64,000 nucleotides of DNA from Kordia sp. TARA_039_SRF (GCA_006383075.2 SMNH02000002.1:321127-385126); one strand, 5' to 3'; shown: positions 34,192 to 43,401, counted from the stretch's first letter. The notes: generated by a model not told the origin, from the sequence alone. Program-made: numbers and translations.

Positions 34192-35178
34192 GTGAAATAC
34201 ATTTCCATCAATCTCTACAAAAAAATGATTCATCATGCACTTGATGAAGGCTTGCACGCAGACGCACTCAAACAATTACCAACGCCTATTGACGCGATTC
34301 CGAATCTCAACGCTGTTCCAGCAGATCACTTTTTTGAATTGCACGAATTTTTAGACCAAAAGTTAGGCGCAGGATTTTCCGTGCGTGTGGGACAACAAAT
34401 GAAAATTGACGATTACGGCGTGTTAGGTTTGGCGTGGCGCACCTGTTCTTGGGTTGGTGAAATTTTTGACCGAAGCGAACGGTATTTCAAACTCTTGTCA
34501 GATACCTATGTGTTTAAGGTTGAAAAAGGTAGAGAGATTTCAAAAGTATATTTATATCGAGATGCGCATCGCCGCGGATTGGAACTTTCCAACGAAGCTA
34601 CCTTTTCTGCTACTGTCGTTGTGTTACAAGCGATGAGCGAACAACCCATTTTTCCTATATCAGTTGCGTTCAAGCACAGTCCGCCAAAGCGATTAGACGA
34701 TTACCACAAAGCATTTCAGTGTCCAATTTTGTTCAATCAATCACACAATATCATCGCGTATAAAACAGAAGATTTACAACTACGCACCGCCAAAGCGGAT
34801 AGCAGTATCAACAAATTTCTAGTAGAACGCGTCGAAGAAGAAGTCAACGGTATCGATATCAATTCCAACAAACTTATTACAGACATTGAGCAACTCATTG
34901 ACGATGCGTTACCTAGCGGCATTCCGAGCGTAGTTTCTATTGCTGAAATCTTAGGAATGAGCGCACGGACACTCACGCGCAGACTTGCAGAACACGAAAT
35001 CACTTTTCGCGATATCATTCAACAAAAACAAGAAGAACGCGCCAAGTTTCTGCTAACTCAATCAGATGCTAGCTTGGCTCAAATTGCCTTTGAAACAGGT
35101 TTTTCGGAACAAAGTGCCTTCAATCGTGCGTTTAAACGCTGGACAGGCAAAACGCCCATTTCTTATCGTAAATCATAA
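34192..35178 (+). CDS. AraC-family regulator with Arabinose_bd-type N-terminus
   Basis: 328 residues from GTG 34192. The N-terminal 200 residues (HALDEGLHADALKQL, IDAIPNLNAVPADHFFELHEFL in parts) match the PF12625 effector domain of OruR/ArgR-like AraC regulators. The C-terminal 100 residues are the double helix-turn-helix with SVVSIAEILGMSARTLTRRLAEH and IAFETGFSEQSAFNRAFKRWTGKTP. It lies 281 bp upstream of the DUF1772 and NmrA-type genes on the same strand and is their likely regulator. Confidence 0.88.
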   Translation: MKYISINLYKKMIHHALDEGLHADALKQLPTPIDAIPNLNAVPADHFFELHEFLDQKLGAGFSVRVGQQMKIDDYGVLGLAWRTCSWVGEIFDRSERYFKLLSDTYVFKVEKGREISKVYLYRDAHRRGLELSNEATFSATVVVLQAMSEQPIFPISVAFKHSPPKRLDDYHKAFQCPILFNQSHNIIAYKTEDLQLRTAKADSSINKFLVERVEEEVNGIDINSNKLITDIEQLIDDALPSGIPSVVSIAEILGMSARTLTRRLAEHEITFRDIIQQKQEERAKFLLTQSDASLAQIAFETGFSEQSAFNRAFKRWTGKTPISYRKS

Positions 35179-35459
35179 GATTATCAATACGTTCGCACAA
35201 ACTGTCAAAACATTGGCGTAAATAGTCAAACATCACTTCGCTACTTTCCTCAATTTTGTCTTATCAAACAAAAACAAACAGTTATGGTAAGTATCAACAT
35301 TATAATTTATAGCCTTATTCTAAAAATTTGCTCTATGCTCACTTCCGTAGATAATTACAATCATACGGCTGATGATGCCACTCAAATAGACTCTAAAACT
35401 ACCTACAATACGGAGAATATTTCAGTAAAATCAAACCATAACCTTACACACAAAACCAC

Positions 35460-35972
35460 ATGGATATTTCAATAAAACTCATCGTCGTTGTGATTGCGAT
35501 AGTACTCACAGGACTTTCCGCAGGCTTGTGTTTTACATGGACAAATGCCGTTACGCCAGGCATTGGCAGACTAGACAATGTAGGCTACTTACAGGCATTT
35601 CAAGCAATGAATCGTGCCATCATCAATCCGACGTTTCTCGTTGTCTTTTTTGGTGCATTTATAGCGCAACTCGTCAGTGTCTTCCTTTGGAAAAATGCGT
35701 CAAGTACCATTTTACTGCTCTTAATTGCAGCTACATTACTTTATTTCTTCGGATTGGTCATTGTCACCATTTTTGGAAATGTGCCGTTGAATGAGCTATT
35801 AGACAAAACCAATTTAGCAACCGCTTCCGCAGAAGAATTACAGCAACTACGCACGAAATTTGAAGTCCGCTGGAACCGATTCCATTTCATACGAACACTG
35901 ACTAGTACACTTTCATTTGGTAGCTTAGTAATAGCACTTATGTATATAGTCAGCTATCAAACAAACAGCTAA
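35460..35972 (+). CDS. DUF1772 (anthrone-oxygenase-like) membrane protein
   Basis: A 170-residue membrane protein with four predicted TM helices: IKLIVVVIAIVLTGLSAGL (5-23), FLVVFFGAFIAQLVSVFL, ILLLLIAATLLYFFGLVIVTI and a last one near 145-165. The motif AGLCFTWTNAVTPGIGR and the later FEVRWNRFHFIRTL are the DUF1772 pattern; fungal relatives are called anthrone oxygenases. The ATG at 35460 is used; a 63-residue overlapping frame upstream is rejected. A quinone or polyketide oxidase-like role is conceivable but unproven. It precedes an NmrA-like oxidoreductase gene by 74 bp. Confidence 0.8.
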   Translation: MDISIKLIVVVIAIVLTGLSAGLCFTWTNAVTPGIGRLDNVGYLQAFQAMNRAIINPTFLVVFFGAFIAQLVSVFLWKNASSTILLLLIAATLLYFFGLVIVTIFGNVPLNELLDKTNLATASAEELQQLRTKFEVRWNRFHFIRTLTSTLSFGSLVIALMYIVSYQTNS

Positions 35973-36046
35973 CAAAACAACATAAGAATTTTTAAATCTT
36001 TTAATCCTTTAATCTTTCAATTAAAACATCATAAAAATCAAACACT

Positions 36047-36889
36047 ATGCAATCAAATATCTTAGTCATTGGCGGTACTGGAAAAACAGGTCGTCGCGTT
36101 GCAGACATCTTAAAAAACGAACAGCAAAACGTCTTTATTGGTTCTCGAAATAATACACCTGCTTTCGATTGGAACAATCCAGACACGTACAAAAGCGTCT
36201 TAAAAAACATGGATTGTGCATACATCGTGTACACTCCCGATTTGGCAGTTCCAGGCGCTAAAGAAGCCATTCAAACATTGACCGAAATCGCACTACAGGA
36301 AGGTTTGGAAAAAGTAGTTTTACTTTCTGGAAAAGGCGAAAAAGAAGCAGAAGCCTGCGAAGAAATTGTCGCAAACTCAGGACTAAACTATACCATTGTC
36401 CGTGCTTCTTGGTTCAATCAAAATTTTAGTGAAAGTGTCTTTTTAGAACCTATTTTGGCAGGGCATGTTGCTTTGCCGATGGCTGAAGCTGAAATTCCGT
36501 TTGTAGATGCCGACGACATTGCCGAAGTTGCTGCCAAAGCCTTGTTGGACGATTCCCTAAACGGACAAATAATCACCGTAACAGGTCCTGAAAAGTTAAC
36601 CTTTGCAGCAGCTGTACAAACCATTGCCAAAGCAGCTAACAAAACCATCCATTTTCAAGCAATTTCATTAGATACTTATTTAGAAGGCATGAAAAATGCA
36701 GGTATTCCTGACGATTTTATATGGCTTTTTGGCTATCTATTTAAAGAAGTATTGGGAAATGCTGACAATCAAACCATTTCGGATGACATTGAAAAAGTAT
36801 TGGGTAGAAAAGCCATCCGTTTCTCAGAATTTGCTCAAAAAACTGCTGCTACAGGCGTTTGGAATCAACCCATACCACAAAGTTTGTAA
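36047..36889 (+). CDS. NmrA-like NAD(P)-binding protein
   Basis: A 280-residue atypical short-chain dehydrogenase of the NmrA group: nucleotide loop VIGGTGKTGRRVADIL (6-21), VLLSGKGEKEAEACEEIV, YTIVRASWFNQNFSE (a common NmrA signature) and FVDADDIAEVAAKAL. Enzymes of this group are NAD(P)H sensors, azoreductase-like or isoflavone-reductase-like proteins. It probably shares a transcription unit with the DUF1772 gene and ends at a terminator. Substrate unknown. Confidence 0.85.
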   Translation: MQSNILVIGGTGKTGRRVADILKNEQQNVFIGSRNNTPAFDWNNPDTYKSVLKNMDCAYIVYTPDLAVPGAKEAIQTLTEIALQEGLEKVVLLSGKGEKEAEACEEIVANSGLNYTIVRASWFNQNFSESVFLEPILAGHVALPMAEAEIPFVDADDIAEVAAKALLDDSLNGQIITVTGPEKLTFAAAVQTIAKAANKTIHFQAISLDTYLEGMKNAGIPDDFIWLFGYLFKEVLGNADNQTISDDIEKVLGRKAIRFSEFAQKTAATGVWNQPIPQSL

Positions 36890-36916
36890 ACTACACACTA
36901 ACACTAACCACTTGCA

Positions 36917-36948
36917 AAGTCGCTTCTGTATGGAAGTGGCTTTTCTTG
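36917..36948 (+). terminator. Intrinsic terminator after the NmrA-like gene
   Basis: 10-bp stem AAGTCGCTTC/GAAGTGGCTT with two G-U pairs and loop TGTATG, followed by TTTTCTTGTT. Confidence 0.7.
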
Positions 36949-37061
36949 TTATTTCGCTTTAAAACTTCAGTGTAAATAGTTATAATTGAGCGCGTCAAAT
37001 TGTATATGTGTGATGTTTAGTTTACATTTATATCATATTCGCCAGTTATAAAAATGGACGT

Positions 37062-37466
37062 ATGACATTTTACCAATCGGAAATACAACGTATAAAAAAG
37101 GCTTGTTTCTCTAACGAAAAGCAACTAGAAATCGCGATTGGTGTTAAAAATTATATTGAAGCAAATTATGAACATAATTTGAATTTGGATGTTTTATCAC
37201 ACTTAAAATTTGTCTCTAAGTACCATTTATTGCGCTTATTTAAAAAATATTACGGCATGACGCCGAGACAATATTTAATTGATGTTCGAATTGAAAAATC
37301 GAAAGAACAGCTACAACAGCAACTTTCGGTAACGGAAACTTGCTTTGCTGTAGGTTTTGAAAGCGTAGGCTCCTTCAGCAGTTTGTTTAAAGCAAAAACA
37401 GGCAAATCACCCAGCGAATATCAAAAAGAGCAACTTTCGAGAAGCAACTCAATTTTAAAATCCTGA
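37062..37466 (+). CDS. Short AraC-family regulator
   Basis: A 134-residue protein that is little more than an AraC DNA-binding domain: LDVLSHLKFVSKYHLLRLFKKYYGMTP as first helix-turn-helix (in blocks) and CFAVGFESVGSFSSLFKAKTGKSPSEY as the second. It lacks an effector domain. It is followed within 31 bp by a glyoxalase/VOC gene and then a VOC lipoprotein gene, forming a likely operon that it may regulate. Confidence 0.88.
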   Translation: MTFYQSEIQRIKKACFSNEKQLEIAIGVKNYIEANYEHNLNLDVLSHLKFVSKYHLLRLFKKYYGMTPRQYLIDVRIEKSKEQLQQQLSVTETCFAVGFESVGSFSSLFKAKTGKSPSEYQKEQLSRSNSILKS

Positions 37467-37497
37467 TTTTTGACTTTTAATCAACACATCGAAACAC

Positions 37498-37893
37498 ATG
37501 AAAGTTACGCTTATCAGTATTCCCGTTCTAGACCAAGAAAAAGCACTGCAATTTTACACGGAAAAACTAGGGTTTATCAAAAAGAAAGATATGCCGCTAG
37601 AAGGCGGAAATAGATGGATTACGCTCGTTTCCAAAAAAGCACCTGACGGAATTGAAATTTTATTGGAACCTGCACCCTTACATTTTGAACCAAGTAAAGT
37701 ATACCAAGAAGCGTTGATGGAAAAAGGAATTCCATACACACAATTTGACGTAGACGATGTAGGTGCCGAATACGAGCGTTTGATTGCGCTTGGTGTTGAA
37801 TTTAGCGTAAAACCTACCGTGATGGGAACATTTAAATTTGCCGTATTCAATGATACTTGCGGAAATAATATGCAAATTGTAGAAATGCTGTAA
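37498..37893 (+). CDS. VOC/glyoxalase-superfamily protein
   Basis: A 131-residue vicinal-oxygen-chelate protein: VTLISIPVLDQEKALQFYTEKLGF is the first beta-alpha-beta-beta unit (in blocks), RWITLVSKKAPDGIEILLEP the next, and FAVFNDTCGNNMQIVEM the last strands with the metal-ligand Glu. Family members are glyoxalases, extradiol dioxygenases or drug-binding resistance proteins; this short type is often a lactoylglutathione-lyase-like hypothetical. It lies between the AraC gene and the VOC lipoprotein gene, with 14 bp to the latter. Confidence 0.88.
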   Translation: MKVTLISIPVLDQEKALQFYTEKLGFIKKKDMPLEGGNRWITLVSKKAPDGIEILLEPAPLHFEPSKVYQEALMEKGIPYTQFDVDDVGAEYERLIALGVEFSVKPTVMGTFKFAVFNDTCGNNMQIVEML

Positions 37894-37907
37894 ACCATAT
37901 TCAAAAG

Positions 37908-38453
37908 ATGAAAAAACTAATTCCAATACTACTAATCGCGGTTTTGTGTTGCAGTTGTAACAACTCGCAAAACAATCAAAATGCTGACGAATTGCAAAAC
38001 ATTCTCGCTGAAGTTGATAGTTTAAAAAAGCTCGTTCAAGAGAAAGCGGCTACCGAAAAAGGGCAAATTACTACATTTTTAACCTTTCAAGAATACAATG
38101 CGGAAGAAGCGATGAATTTTTATGTAGACGTGTTTGAAAACTCTAAAATACTTGACATTCGCCGTTATGGAAAAGATAGTCCCGCCAAAGAAGGTGCTAT
38201 TTTAATGGCGCGTTTTGAATTGAATGGAAGTCAATTTGCCTGTTCGGACAGTTATATAAAACACGCATGGGATTTTTCGCCAGCAGTCTCCAATTGGGTT
38301 GATTGCGCTTCGGAAGAAGAAATCAAGCGTTTGTTGGCAACTCTTTCAGAAGAAGGAAAAATCATGATGCCGCTAGATAATTATGGATTCAGTACATTAT
38401 TTGCCTATGTTGAGGATAAATTTGGCGTGTATTGGCAGTTGAATTTAGATTGA
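37908..38453 (+). CDS. PhnB-type VOC-domain lipoprotein
   Basis: 181 residues. The N-terminus is a lipoprotein signal (IAVLCCSC), then a short Asn/Gln-rich and coiled-coil linker (ADELQNILAEVDSLKKLVQEK), then a PhnB/3-demethylubiquinone-methyltransferase-like VOC domain: ITTFLTFQEYNAEEAMNFYVDVF in blocks, ILMARFELNGSQFACSDSY, and YGFSTLFAYVEDKFGVYWQLN. A lipid-anchored PhnB domain is odd, since these proteins are normally cytoplasmic. Third gene of the AraC-VOC-VOC set. Confidence 0.82.
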   Translation: MKKLIPILLIAVLCCSCNNSQNNQNADELQNILAEVDSLKKLVQEKAATEKGQITTFLTFQEYNAEEAMNFYVDVFENSKILDIRRYGKDSPAKEGAILMARFELNGSQFACSDSYIKHAWDFSPAVSNWVDCASEEEIKRLLATLSEEGKIMMPLDNYGFSTLFAYVEDKFGVYWQLNLD

Positions 38454-38475
38454 ATAAAAAAATAAAAATATTTTA

Positions 38476-39204
38476 ATGAAATACACTAAGAATGACATAT
38501 TACAAATGCTACGTTCTCAGTATGAATTTTCTATTGCATTTGATCCTGTAGTTATTCGCAACATGAACATAGAGTACGACAGTCTGATTTTTGATTGGCA
38601 AGATGCATGCGATTTGGTAAGCTCGAAAGAATTAGCTAATATTTTTCACAAAGAATTCAACATTAACAGACCTGTTTTTGAATTAGAACATATCCTCCAT
38701 GAAAAGAGCCATAAAACTGTAGGTGATTTTTGTGAATATATTTCATTTCATGCAAAACGAGAATCTATTGAGTCTGTAAAGCTTTTGGGCAAATATTGTA
38801 GAAGTGCAGCAATTTTTAAAGAACTCAAACGTAAACTAACCGAAAAAGGAGCAAATACTTCAAATTTAAAACCGAGTTCACACATCAATCCATTTTTTCT
38901 TAAATATGGCGGATTATTATTCAATGAAGTCAACTTGATGGCGCCTGGAACATTATCAAAATTTGAATATACATCGCATAAATTATCACGTATTGGACGT
39001 AATATTACCATACTTGGTTTTTTGCTTCTTATCGTAGTTGGACTGATGTGGAGTTTTCACTGGATATTACTTCTCCCAATTATTCTTGGCATAGTATCTA
39101 TTTTAATTGGTGACAAAAAACAACCTGAAAAATTAGATATTAATGGTTTTAAAACTTTTCGAGAATTAATCTACAGTATGGAACATAGATTAAAAGAGAC
39201 CTGA
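38476..39204 (+). CDS. Hypothetical protein with C-terminal TM hairpin
   Basis: 242 residues with no family recognised. The first 170 residues are soluble and mostly helical (SLIFDWQDACDLVSSKELANIF, VGDFCEYISFHAKRESIESV in parts). Two adjacent hydrophobic stretches follow at about 177-195 (ITILGFLLLIVVGLMWSF) and 197-213 (ILLLPIILGIVSILIG), then a short charged tail. It follows the VOC lipoprotein by 22 bp and converges on the DoxX-like gene, with 5 bp between stops. Confidence 0.6.
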   Translation: MKYTKNDILQMLRSQYEFSIAFDPVVIRNMNIEYDSLIFDWQDACDLVSSKELANIFHKEFNINRPVFELEHILHEKSHKTVGDFCEYISFHAKRESIESVKLLGKYCRSAAIFKELKRKLTEKGANTSNLKPSSHINPFFLKYGGLLFNEVNLMAPGTLSKFEYTSHKLSRIGRNITILGFLLLIVVGLMWSFHWILLLPIILGIVSILIGDKKQPEKLDINGFKTFRELIYSMEHRLKET

Positions 39205-39209
39205 AATTT

Positions 39210-39572
39210 TTACACAAAAACATACGCCCAATAAATTAACAGAGCTTGTATCGGTAATCGAATCAACGCAATGATTATTTGAACTTGTTTTCTTTTACGC
39301 TTCACGATTTGATAATATTTCCAGTTGGCTGGAAACACAGCTATTAGCAATGTAATAATTCCCATCGCTGCATACGAACGAGTAGTTTCAAACAGCAACG
39401 CAACTCCCAAACCGATTTCAATACTTCCGACCAAAATGTTTACGAGTTTAGGCTTCGGAACCCATTTTGGCGTGATTTTCAAAAAAATAGTAGGCGTAAC
39501 AAAGTGAAAGATTCCTGCCACCATATAAATAGCAGCCATGATGTATAACGAAGTAAGTGATGATGTTAGCAT
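39210..39572 (-). CDS. DoxX-like membrane protein
   Basis: A 120-residue protein with four predicted TM helices of the DoxX/DoxD-like small membrane family: YIMAAIYMVAGIFHFVTP (10-27), VNILVGSIEIGLGVALLFE, GIITLLIAVFPANW and LIRLPIQALLIYWAYVF. The GSIEIGLGVAL stretch is typical. Function uncertain (quinone-linked or membrane integrity). Convergent with the hypothetical membrane protein gene upstream in coordinate. Confidence 0.82.
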   Translation of the reverse strand: MLTSSLTSLYIMAAIYMVAGIFHFVTPTIFLKITPKWVPKPKLVNILVGSIEIGLGVALLFETTRSYAAMGIITLLIAVFPANWKYYQIVKRKRKQVQIIIALIRLPIQALLIYWAYVFV

Positions 39573-39745
39573 TTGGTAAAGTTAGTATTTTTTGTGATGA
39601 TTTAGACCAACAATATCTTCCTAATTCAAAACACAAGTTCCCTAAAAAGTACAGCGCATTCACTCAATGAACATGGTGAAAATTTGTTTTCTCTCAAAAA
39701 AACGCTAGCTTCGACATTATTGATTCAACATAAAAACCCTTCATT

Positions 39746-40225
39746 ATGAAAAGATTAGGACTTGTATTGCTCGCACTTATCGTTATCACAGCTTGTGGAA
39801 CTAAAAAATCGGCTTCGACAGCAAAAACAAGTACAGCAAGTATAAAAAAAGCAAAAAATAAAAACTACAAACAGGCCTTACGCGACAATTACACGTTTGT
39901 AGTAAAAGAAATTTCTACAGACGATTCCTATGGGTATTCTGCTGATAATGCTGTAGAAGTTGGTGGTGTCAAAGATTCCGAAGGTCCAATGAATGAGCGT
40001 CGTTACTTAAATGCTTTGACAGGTCCGAATGGTGAAGAAATCTCCTATTACCGCGCTGGAAGTTGTTGTCCTGTTCCAAGCGAAAATTCACCTTACGGAG
40101 ATAGTGCTATTTTAGATAAATATCGCGTTTCGTGGGAAGGCTCCAAAGATACCGTTACGATTTATATTAATATGTACGACTCTAGTCCGCTAAAAGCACC
40201 AAAAGGTTTTGGATTGCGAAGGTAA
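39746..40225 (+). CDS. Conserved Flavobacteria lipoprotein
   Basis: A 159-residue lipoprotein with lipobox LIVITAC (Cys17) and a Lys/Ser/Ala-rich linker. The mature domain holds DNAVEVGGVKDSEGPMNERRYLNALTG in blocks, GSCCPVPSENSP and VTIYINMYDSSPLKAPKGF. Relatives in Flavobacteria are often misnamed 2-dehydro-3-deoxyphosphooctonate aldolase; the sequence has none of the features of that TIM-barrel enzyme, and such a name should not be used. A CC pair may form a disulfide. Function unknown. Single gene. Confidence 0.75.
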   Translation: MKRLGLVLLALIVITACGTKKSASTAKTSTASIKKAKNKNYKQALRDNYTFVVKEISTDDSYGYSADNAVEVGGVKDSEGPMNERRYLNALTGPNGEEISYYRAGSCCPVPSENSPYGDSAILDKYRVSWEGSKDTVTIYINMYDSSPLKAPKGFGLRR

Positions 40226-40264
40226 CTGATATTTAATTTGATATATTGAAGTGATTTAAACTGT

Positions 40265-41515
40265 TTATTTTAATTGCTTAATAACCCATTGTAGTATGTT
40301 GTCTTTACCTTCGCGATAGTCATTCCAATTGTAATTTAATTGTACGTCTGGTTGAATACCTTGTGTAACAGTGTTTGATAAATTGAATTTTCTTTTAGAA
40401 TATGTAATAATTAGTTTTGAGTTTGGCAGTGTAAACTCATCCATATCTTGATAGCCTGTAGGATTAGAGCCTGTTGGTTGCCCTACTACTTTGGCATTTA
40501 GTAATTGTTGGAAAAGAGCCGTATTACTAGTTCCTGCAGAAAAGGTTTTATTACTCGTTAAAACAAATACTCCATTTTCCCAATCTACAGAGTCGGCAAG
40601 ATTTAGTGCATACGCTAAAATGGTTCCTACATATAAGTCGCCACCTCCATTATTACGCATGTCTATTATTACGTTTTTTATTTGATGCTGAGAAATGTAA
40701 TTTACAACTGTTTCTCCAAAGTTTTGCATTGCTGTAAAAGGTGGATAACTTTCAAAATGTATATATATAGCCTGCGTATTTTTGATTGGTGCAAACCATA
40801 AGTATGGAAATTTAGGATTGTTTGGCTTTGTAATTTCAGGCACACCAATAGTTTGATGTACAAAGTTTGAGGCATCCGCTTCTAAAGCATTGAGTGTTAT
40901 TTTTGTTTTTTTATTGCTAGCGTCTATAAATGTAAAGGTTGCTTCCTGTTTTTTGTTTGTTATGTTGAGAGCATGTAATACTTCACTAATATTCATATAG
41001 CTCCCTGTTCTTACTACTTGCGAATACTTATTCTCTACAAATTGTGCAACTTTTGAAACTTTCGTTGAAACCTCTTTGATAGGAACATCATCTATCGCAA
41101 TTAATGATGAATTTAATACGCTTTTATGTTCCTTGCTTATTTTTACAATATGCCATTTATTACTTATATATTCAACTTCAAAAGGATAACGATGCGTTGA
41201 CATATTTCGCAAAGAAACCGATGTGTGTCCATCTTGTACGCGTCTTGTTAAGCGCATTAGTTTTAGTATAATTTCAGCATCACTTAGTGAATTGAGATTG
41301 TTGTAAATTGAATTCCATTCCTCTAAAAATTCTTCTTTAGTAACCGAATGATATAGATTTATGTGTTTTTGTTCTAAAGATACTTTGTAGACTTCAAGAT
41401 CTTTCTTCCAATCAATTTTCTTTGATGCCTGTGCAAACAAGACGTTCAACGTTGAAATTAAAAGAAGAAATGTATACACAATGTGCTTTTTATACGAGTT
41501 TATTTGACTATTCAT
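40265..41515 (-). CDS. S41-family peptidase (tail-specific protease type), exported
   Basis: 416 residues with a signal peptide (HIVYTFLLLISTLNVLFAQ). Residues 30-130 form the N-terminal helical cap (VYKVSLEQKHINLYHSVTKEEF, LTRRVQDGHTSV), followed by a PDZ-like middle and the catalytic fold: NVIIDMRNNGGGDLYVG, VFVLTSNKTFSAGTSNTALFQQ with the nucleophile Ser in SAG, and GQPTGSNPTGYQD. The form is like the Bacteroidetes C-terminal processing peptidases of the S41 family. Its start overlaps the end of the beta-lactamase gene by 8 bp, so they are co-transcribed with the outer-membrane protein at 42716. Confidence 0.87.
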   Translation of the reverse strand: MNSQINSYKKHIVYTFLLLISTLNVLFAQASKKIDWKKDLEVYKVSLEQKHINLYHSVTKEEFLEEWNSIYNNLNSLSDAEIILKLMRLTRRVQDGHTSVSLRNMSTHRYPFEVEYISNKWHIVKISKEHKSVLNSSLIAIDDVPIKEVSTKVSKVAQFVENKYSQVVRTGSYMNISEVLHALNITNKKQEATFTFIDASNKKTKITLNALEADASNFVHQTIGVPEITKPNNPKFPYLWFAPIKNTQAIYIHFESYPPFTAMQNFGETVVNYISQHQIKNVIIDMRNNGGGDLYVGTILAYALNLADSVDWENGVFVLTSNKTFSAGTSNTALFQQLLNAKVVGQPTGSNPTGYQDMDEFTLPNSKLIITYSKRKFNLSNTVTQGIQPDVQLNYNWNDYREGKDNILQWVIKQLK

Positions 41516-42644
41516 TTTTTATTATTTTAAGAATATTATGAACCAAATTCAGCGTGCTTTTAGATGCTTCTAATTGGTTTAAGGTTCCTGCTATATATGT
41601 ATCTAATTGCGGACAATACCATAAAAAAGATGCAGTGCTTCCTGTATGTCCAATAAGTTCAAGGTTTGAATCTGTATTGTATTTCTCGTTTAAAGATACT
41701 TTTCGTAAACCAAAGCCATATTTCATTCCCTTTGTTTCATGCGTCCATTGCTGCATGGCTAAATATGTTTCTTTTCTTACTATTTGCCCTTTCCGTAAAG
41801 CTTCTAAAAAACGTATCAAGTCTTTTGTTGTTGCTACTAAACCTCCGCCGCCCCAATCAGCACTTAAACTTTTGATGGAAGACAGCTCTATGTTTCCAAC
41901 ATAAAACTCAGCCATTGTCAATTTATTATTTAAAGGAGATGATTTTAAGTTCAGGTAAGAGCTATTCATTCCTGACGGTTTAAAAATATGCTGTTTAAAG
42001 AATTCATCTAAAGACAAACCGCTTATTTTTTCAATAATTAATCCTAAAAGCACATATTCCGTATCACTGTAATGATACCCGTTACCAGGAACAAATTGCG
42101 ATTGCATCTTTTCTTTGGTAAATTGAATAATTTCCTCTGCTGACCAAGATTTATTGGTATTTACTAACAATTGGTTTATGATATTAGGACTTCCGTCAAT
42201 TGTTGCGTCTGTAAAATAATCTGGTAAGCCAGAAGTATGTTGTAATAATTGCGCAATAGTGATGTTTTCTGAATATTCTTTACCTTCAAAAACATGTAGT
42301 TTATTGATGAGTTTTTTAGGCAAGTATTGGGCTATGGCGTCTTCAAAATATAACTTTTTTTCATCTTTTAAGATACCTATTGCAGTAGCTGTTAGCATTT
42401 TGGTAATACTTGCGGTATAAAAAGGCGTATGGATAGATACAGTATTTCCTGAGTTCATTTTACTTTCTGCCAACTGAATATCAATTGCTTTAGTGGTAGA
42501 ATATATGTGTAGAAAAGCACTTTTAACTGTCTCTTTTTTTAATTCGGCTTTCAGCAATTTTTCAACGTCTTCTTTTACATTTTTTTGACCAAAACAAGAG
42601 AGTGAAATTAGGAGTAATAACCCGAATATTGTATTATTTTTCAT
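41508..42644 (-). CDS. Beta-lactamase-fold serine hydrolase
   Basis: 378 residues with a signal peptide (IFGLLLLISLSCFGQ). The class C beta-lactamase/esterase fold is shown by the SxxK motif in ASITKMLTATAIG (nucleophile Ser), the YSD triad in YHYSDTEYVLLGLI (variant of YxN) and HTGSTASF for the KTG-like motif. Such proteins are D-aminopeptidases, esterases or peptidoglycan-related hydrolases; true lactamase action is not implied. It overlaps the S41 gene, so both probably belong to one transcript that starts before 43321. Confidence 0.88.
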   Translation of the reverse strand: MKNNTIFGLLLLISLSCFGQKNVKEDVEKLLKAELKKETVKSAFLHIYSTTKAIDIQLAESKMNSGNTVSIHTPFYTASITKMLTATAIGILKDEKKLYFEDAIAQYLPKKLINKLHVFEGKEYSENITIAQLLQHTSGLPDYFTDATIDGSPNIINQLLVNTNKSWSAEEIIQFTKEKMQSQFVPGNGYHYSDTEYVLLGLIIEKISGLSLDEFFKQHIFKPSGMNSSYLNLKSSPLNNKLTMAEFYVGNIELSSIKSLSADWGGGGLVATTKDLIRFLEALRKGQIVRKETYLAMQQWTHETKGMKYGFGLRKVSLNEKYNTDSNLELIGHTGSTASFLWYCPQLDTYIAGTLNQLEASKSTLNLVHNILKIIKNE

Positions 42645-42715
42645 TTGTTGCTATTTTCTTATCATTGAAGTGTTTTTAAAATTTTTCTCATGGTTGCAAA
42701 TTTATCTTGTTTCTA

Positions 42716-43321
42716 TTAGAACCAACTAAAACCTACACCTATGTTGAATGACACAACATCTCTATGAGTGTCTCCTGTTAAAAATGCTCTCCCCATTACT
42801 AATTTTGACTGTAAATTTAACGCAAAGTTTTTCTTTTTATAAATTTCATATCCTGTACTAGCCATAAAAGCACAGCCAACATTCCAATCATCATTAACAT
42901 TATCTTTAATATCATACAGAGCTGGTGAGTCAATGGCTAAACCAATACCTCCGTGGATCCACCAACGATCCTTTACCCAATATTGGACGGAAGGAATGAA
43001 CGCTCCAAAATGTCGGTCATTGTCTTGAAATTCATAAATCATTCCAGGTATTGATGCCGTTATTGCCAACTTATCATTTAGCATATAACCAAATTTTAAT
43101 TCAGGAAAGCTGAGAGCTCCTTGCGATTTGTCAAACGTTTGAATGCCTTTACTGTCTTCAATGCTTATAACACCACCTCCAACGGCAAATTCAAACATAA
43201 AACCTTCACGTTTTGAAGCGATTTCAGTTGTGAAATTATTTTGCGCGAACGTTATTGTAGACATTACTATAAAGACAACGATTGCCATACACAGAATAGA
43301 TTCTTTTTTGATTGTTTTCAT
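42716..43321 (-). CDS. Outer-membrane beta-barrel-like protein
   Basis: 201 residues with signal peptide (IVVFIVMSTITFAQ). The mature part has alternating hydrophobic/aromatic strands, Gly and turn residues (GFMFEFAVGGGVISI, LKFGYMLNDKLAITASIPGMIYEF in parts) and ends in GVGFSWF with a terminal aromatic, the rule for outer-membrane barrels. No specific family. First gene of a transcription unit whose promoter shares the common 18-bp-spaced motif (43356-43401). Confidence 0.7.
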   Translation of the reverse strand: MKTIKKESILCMAIVVFIVMSTITFAQNNFTTEIASKREGFMFEFAVGGGVISIEDSKGIQTFDKSQGALSFPELKFGYMLNDKLAITASIPGMIYEFQDNDRHFGAFIPSVQYWVKDRWWIHGGIGLAIDSPALYDIKDNVNDDWNVGCAFMASTGYEIYKKKNFALNLQSKLVMGRAFLTGDTHRDVVSFNIGVGFSWF

Positions 43322-43355
43322 TTGTAACTATTTTTTGTTTTTTGATTTGATATCA

Positions 43356-43401
43356 CAAAGTTGAGATATTTATTGAAGTGAATCGTCTTGAATTATAATT
43401 T
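43356..43401 (-). promoter_or_regulatory. Shared activator-type promoter, copy A
   Basis: The -7-like box CAACTTTG (43356-43363 on the minus strand) is preceded after exactly 18 bp by AAATTATAATTCAAGACGAT (43382-43401). The same block with the same 18-bp gap recurs at 45160-45205 and 48005-48050. Upstream of the outer-membrane protein gene at 43321. Confidence 0.72.

Noticed and set aside
35284-35475. 63-codon open frame before the DUF1772 gene
   Set aside because: It has no family resemblance, overlaps the start of the DUF1772 gene by 16 bp in another frame and has mixed composition; most likely chance.
39746-40225. 2-dehydro-3-deoxyphosphooctonate aldolase
   Set aside because: A name often given to relatives, but this is a small lipoprotein without the TIM-barrel motifs of the enzyme.
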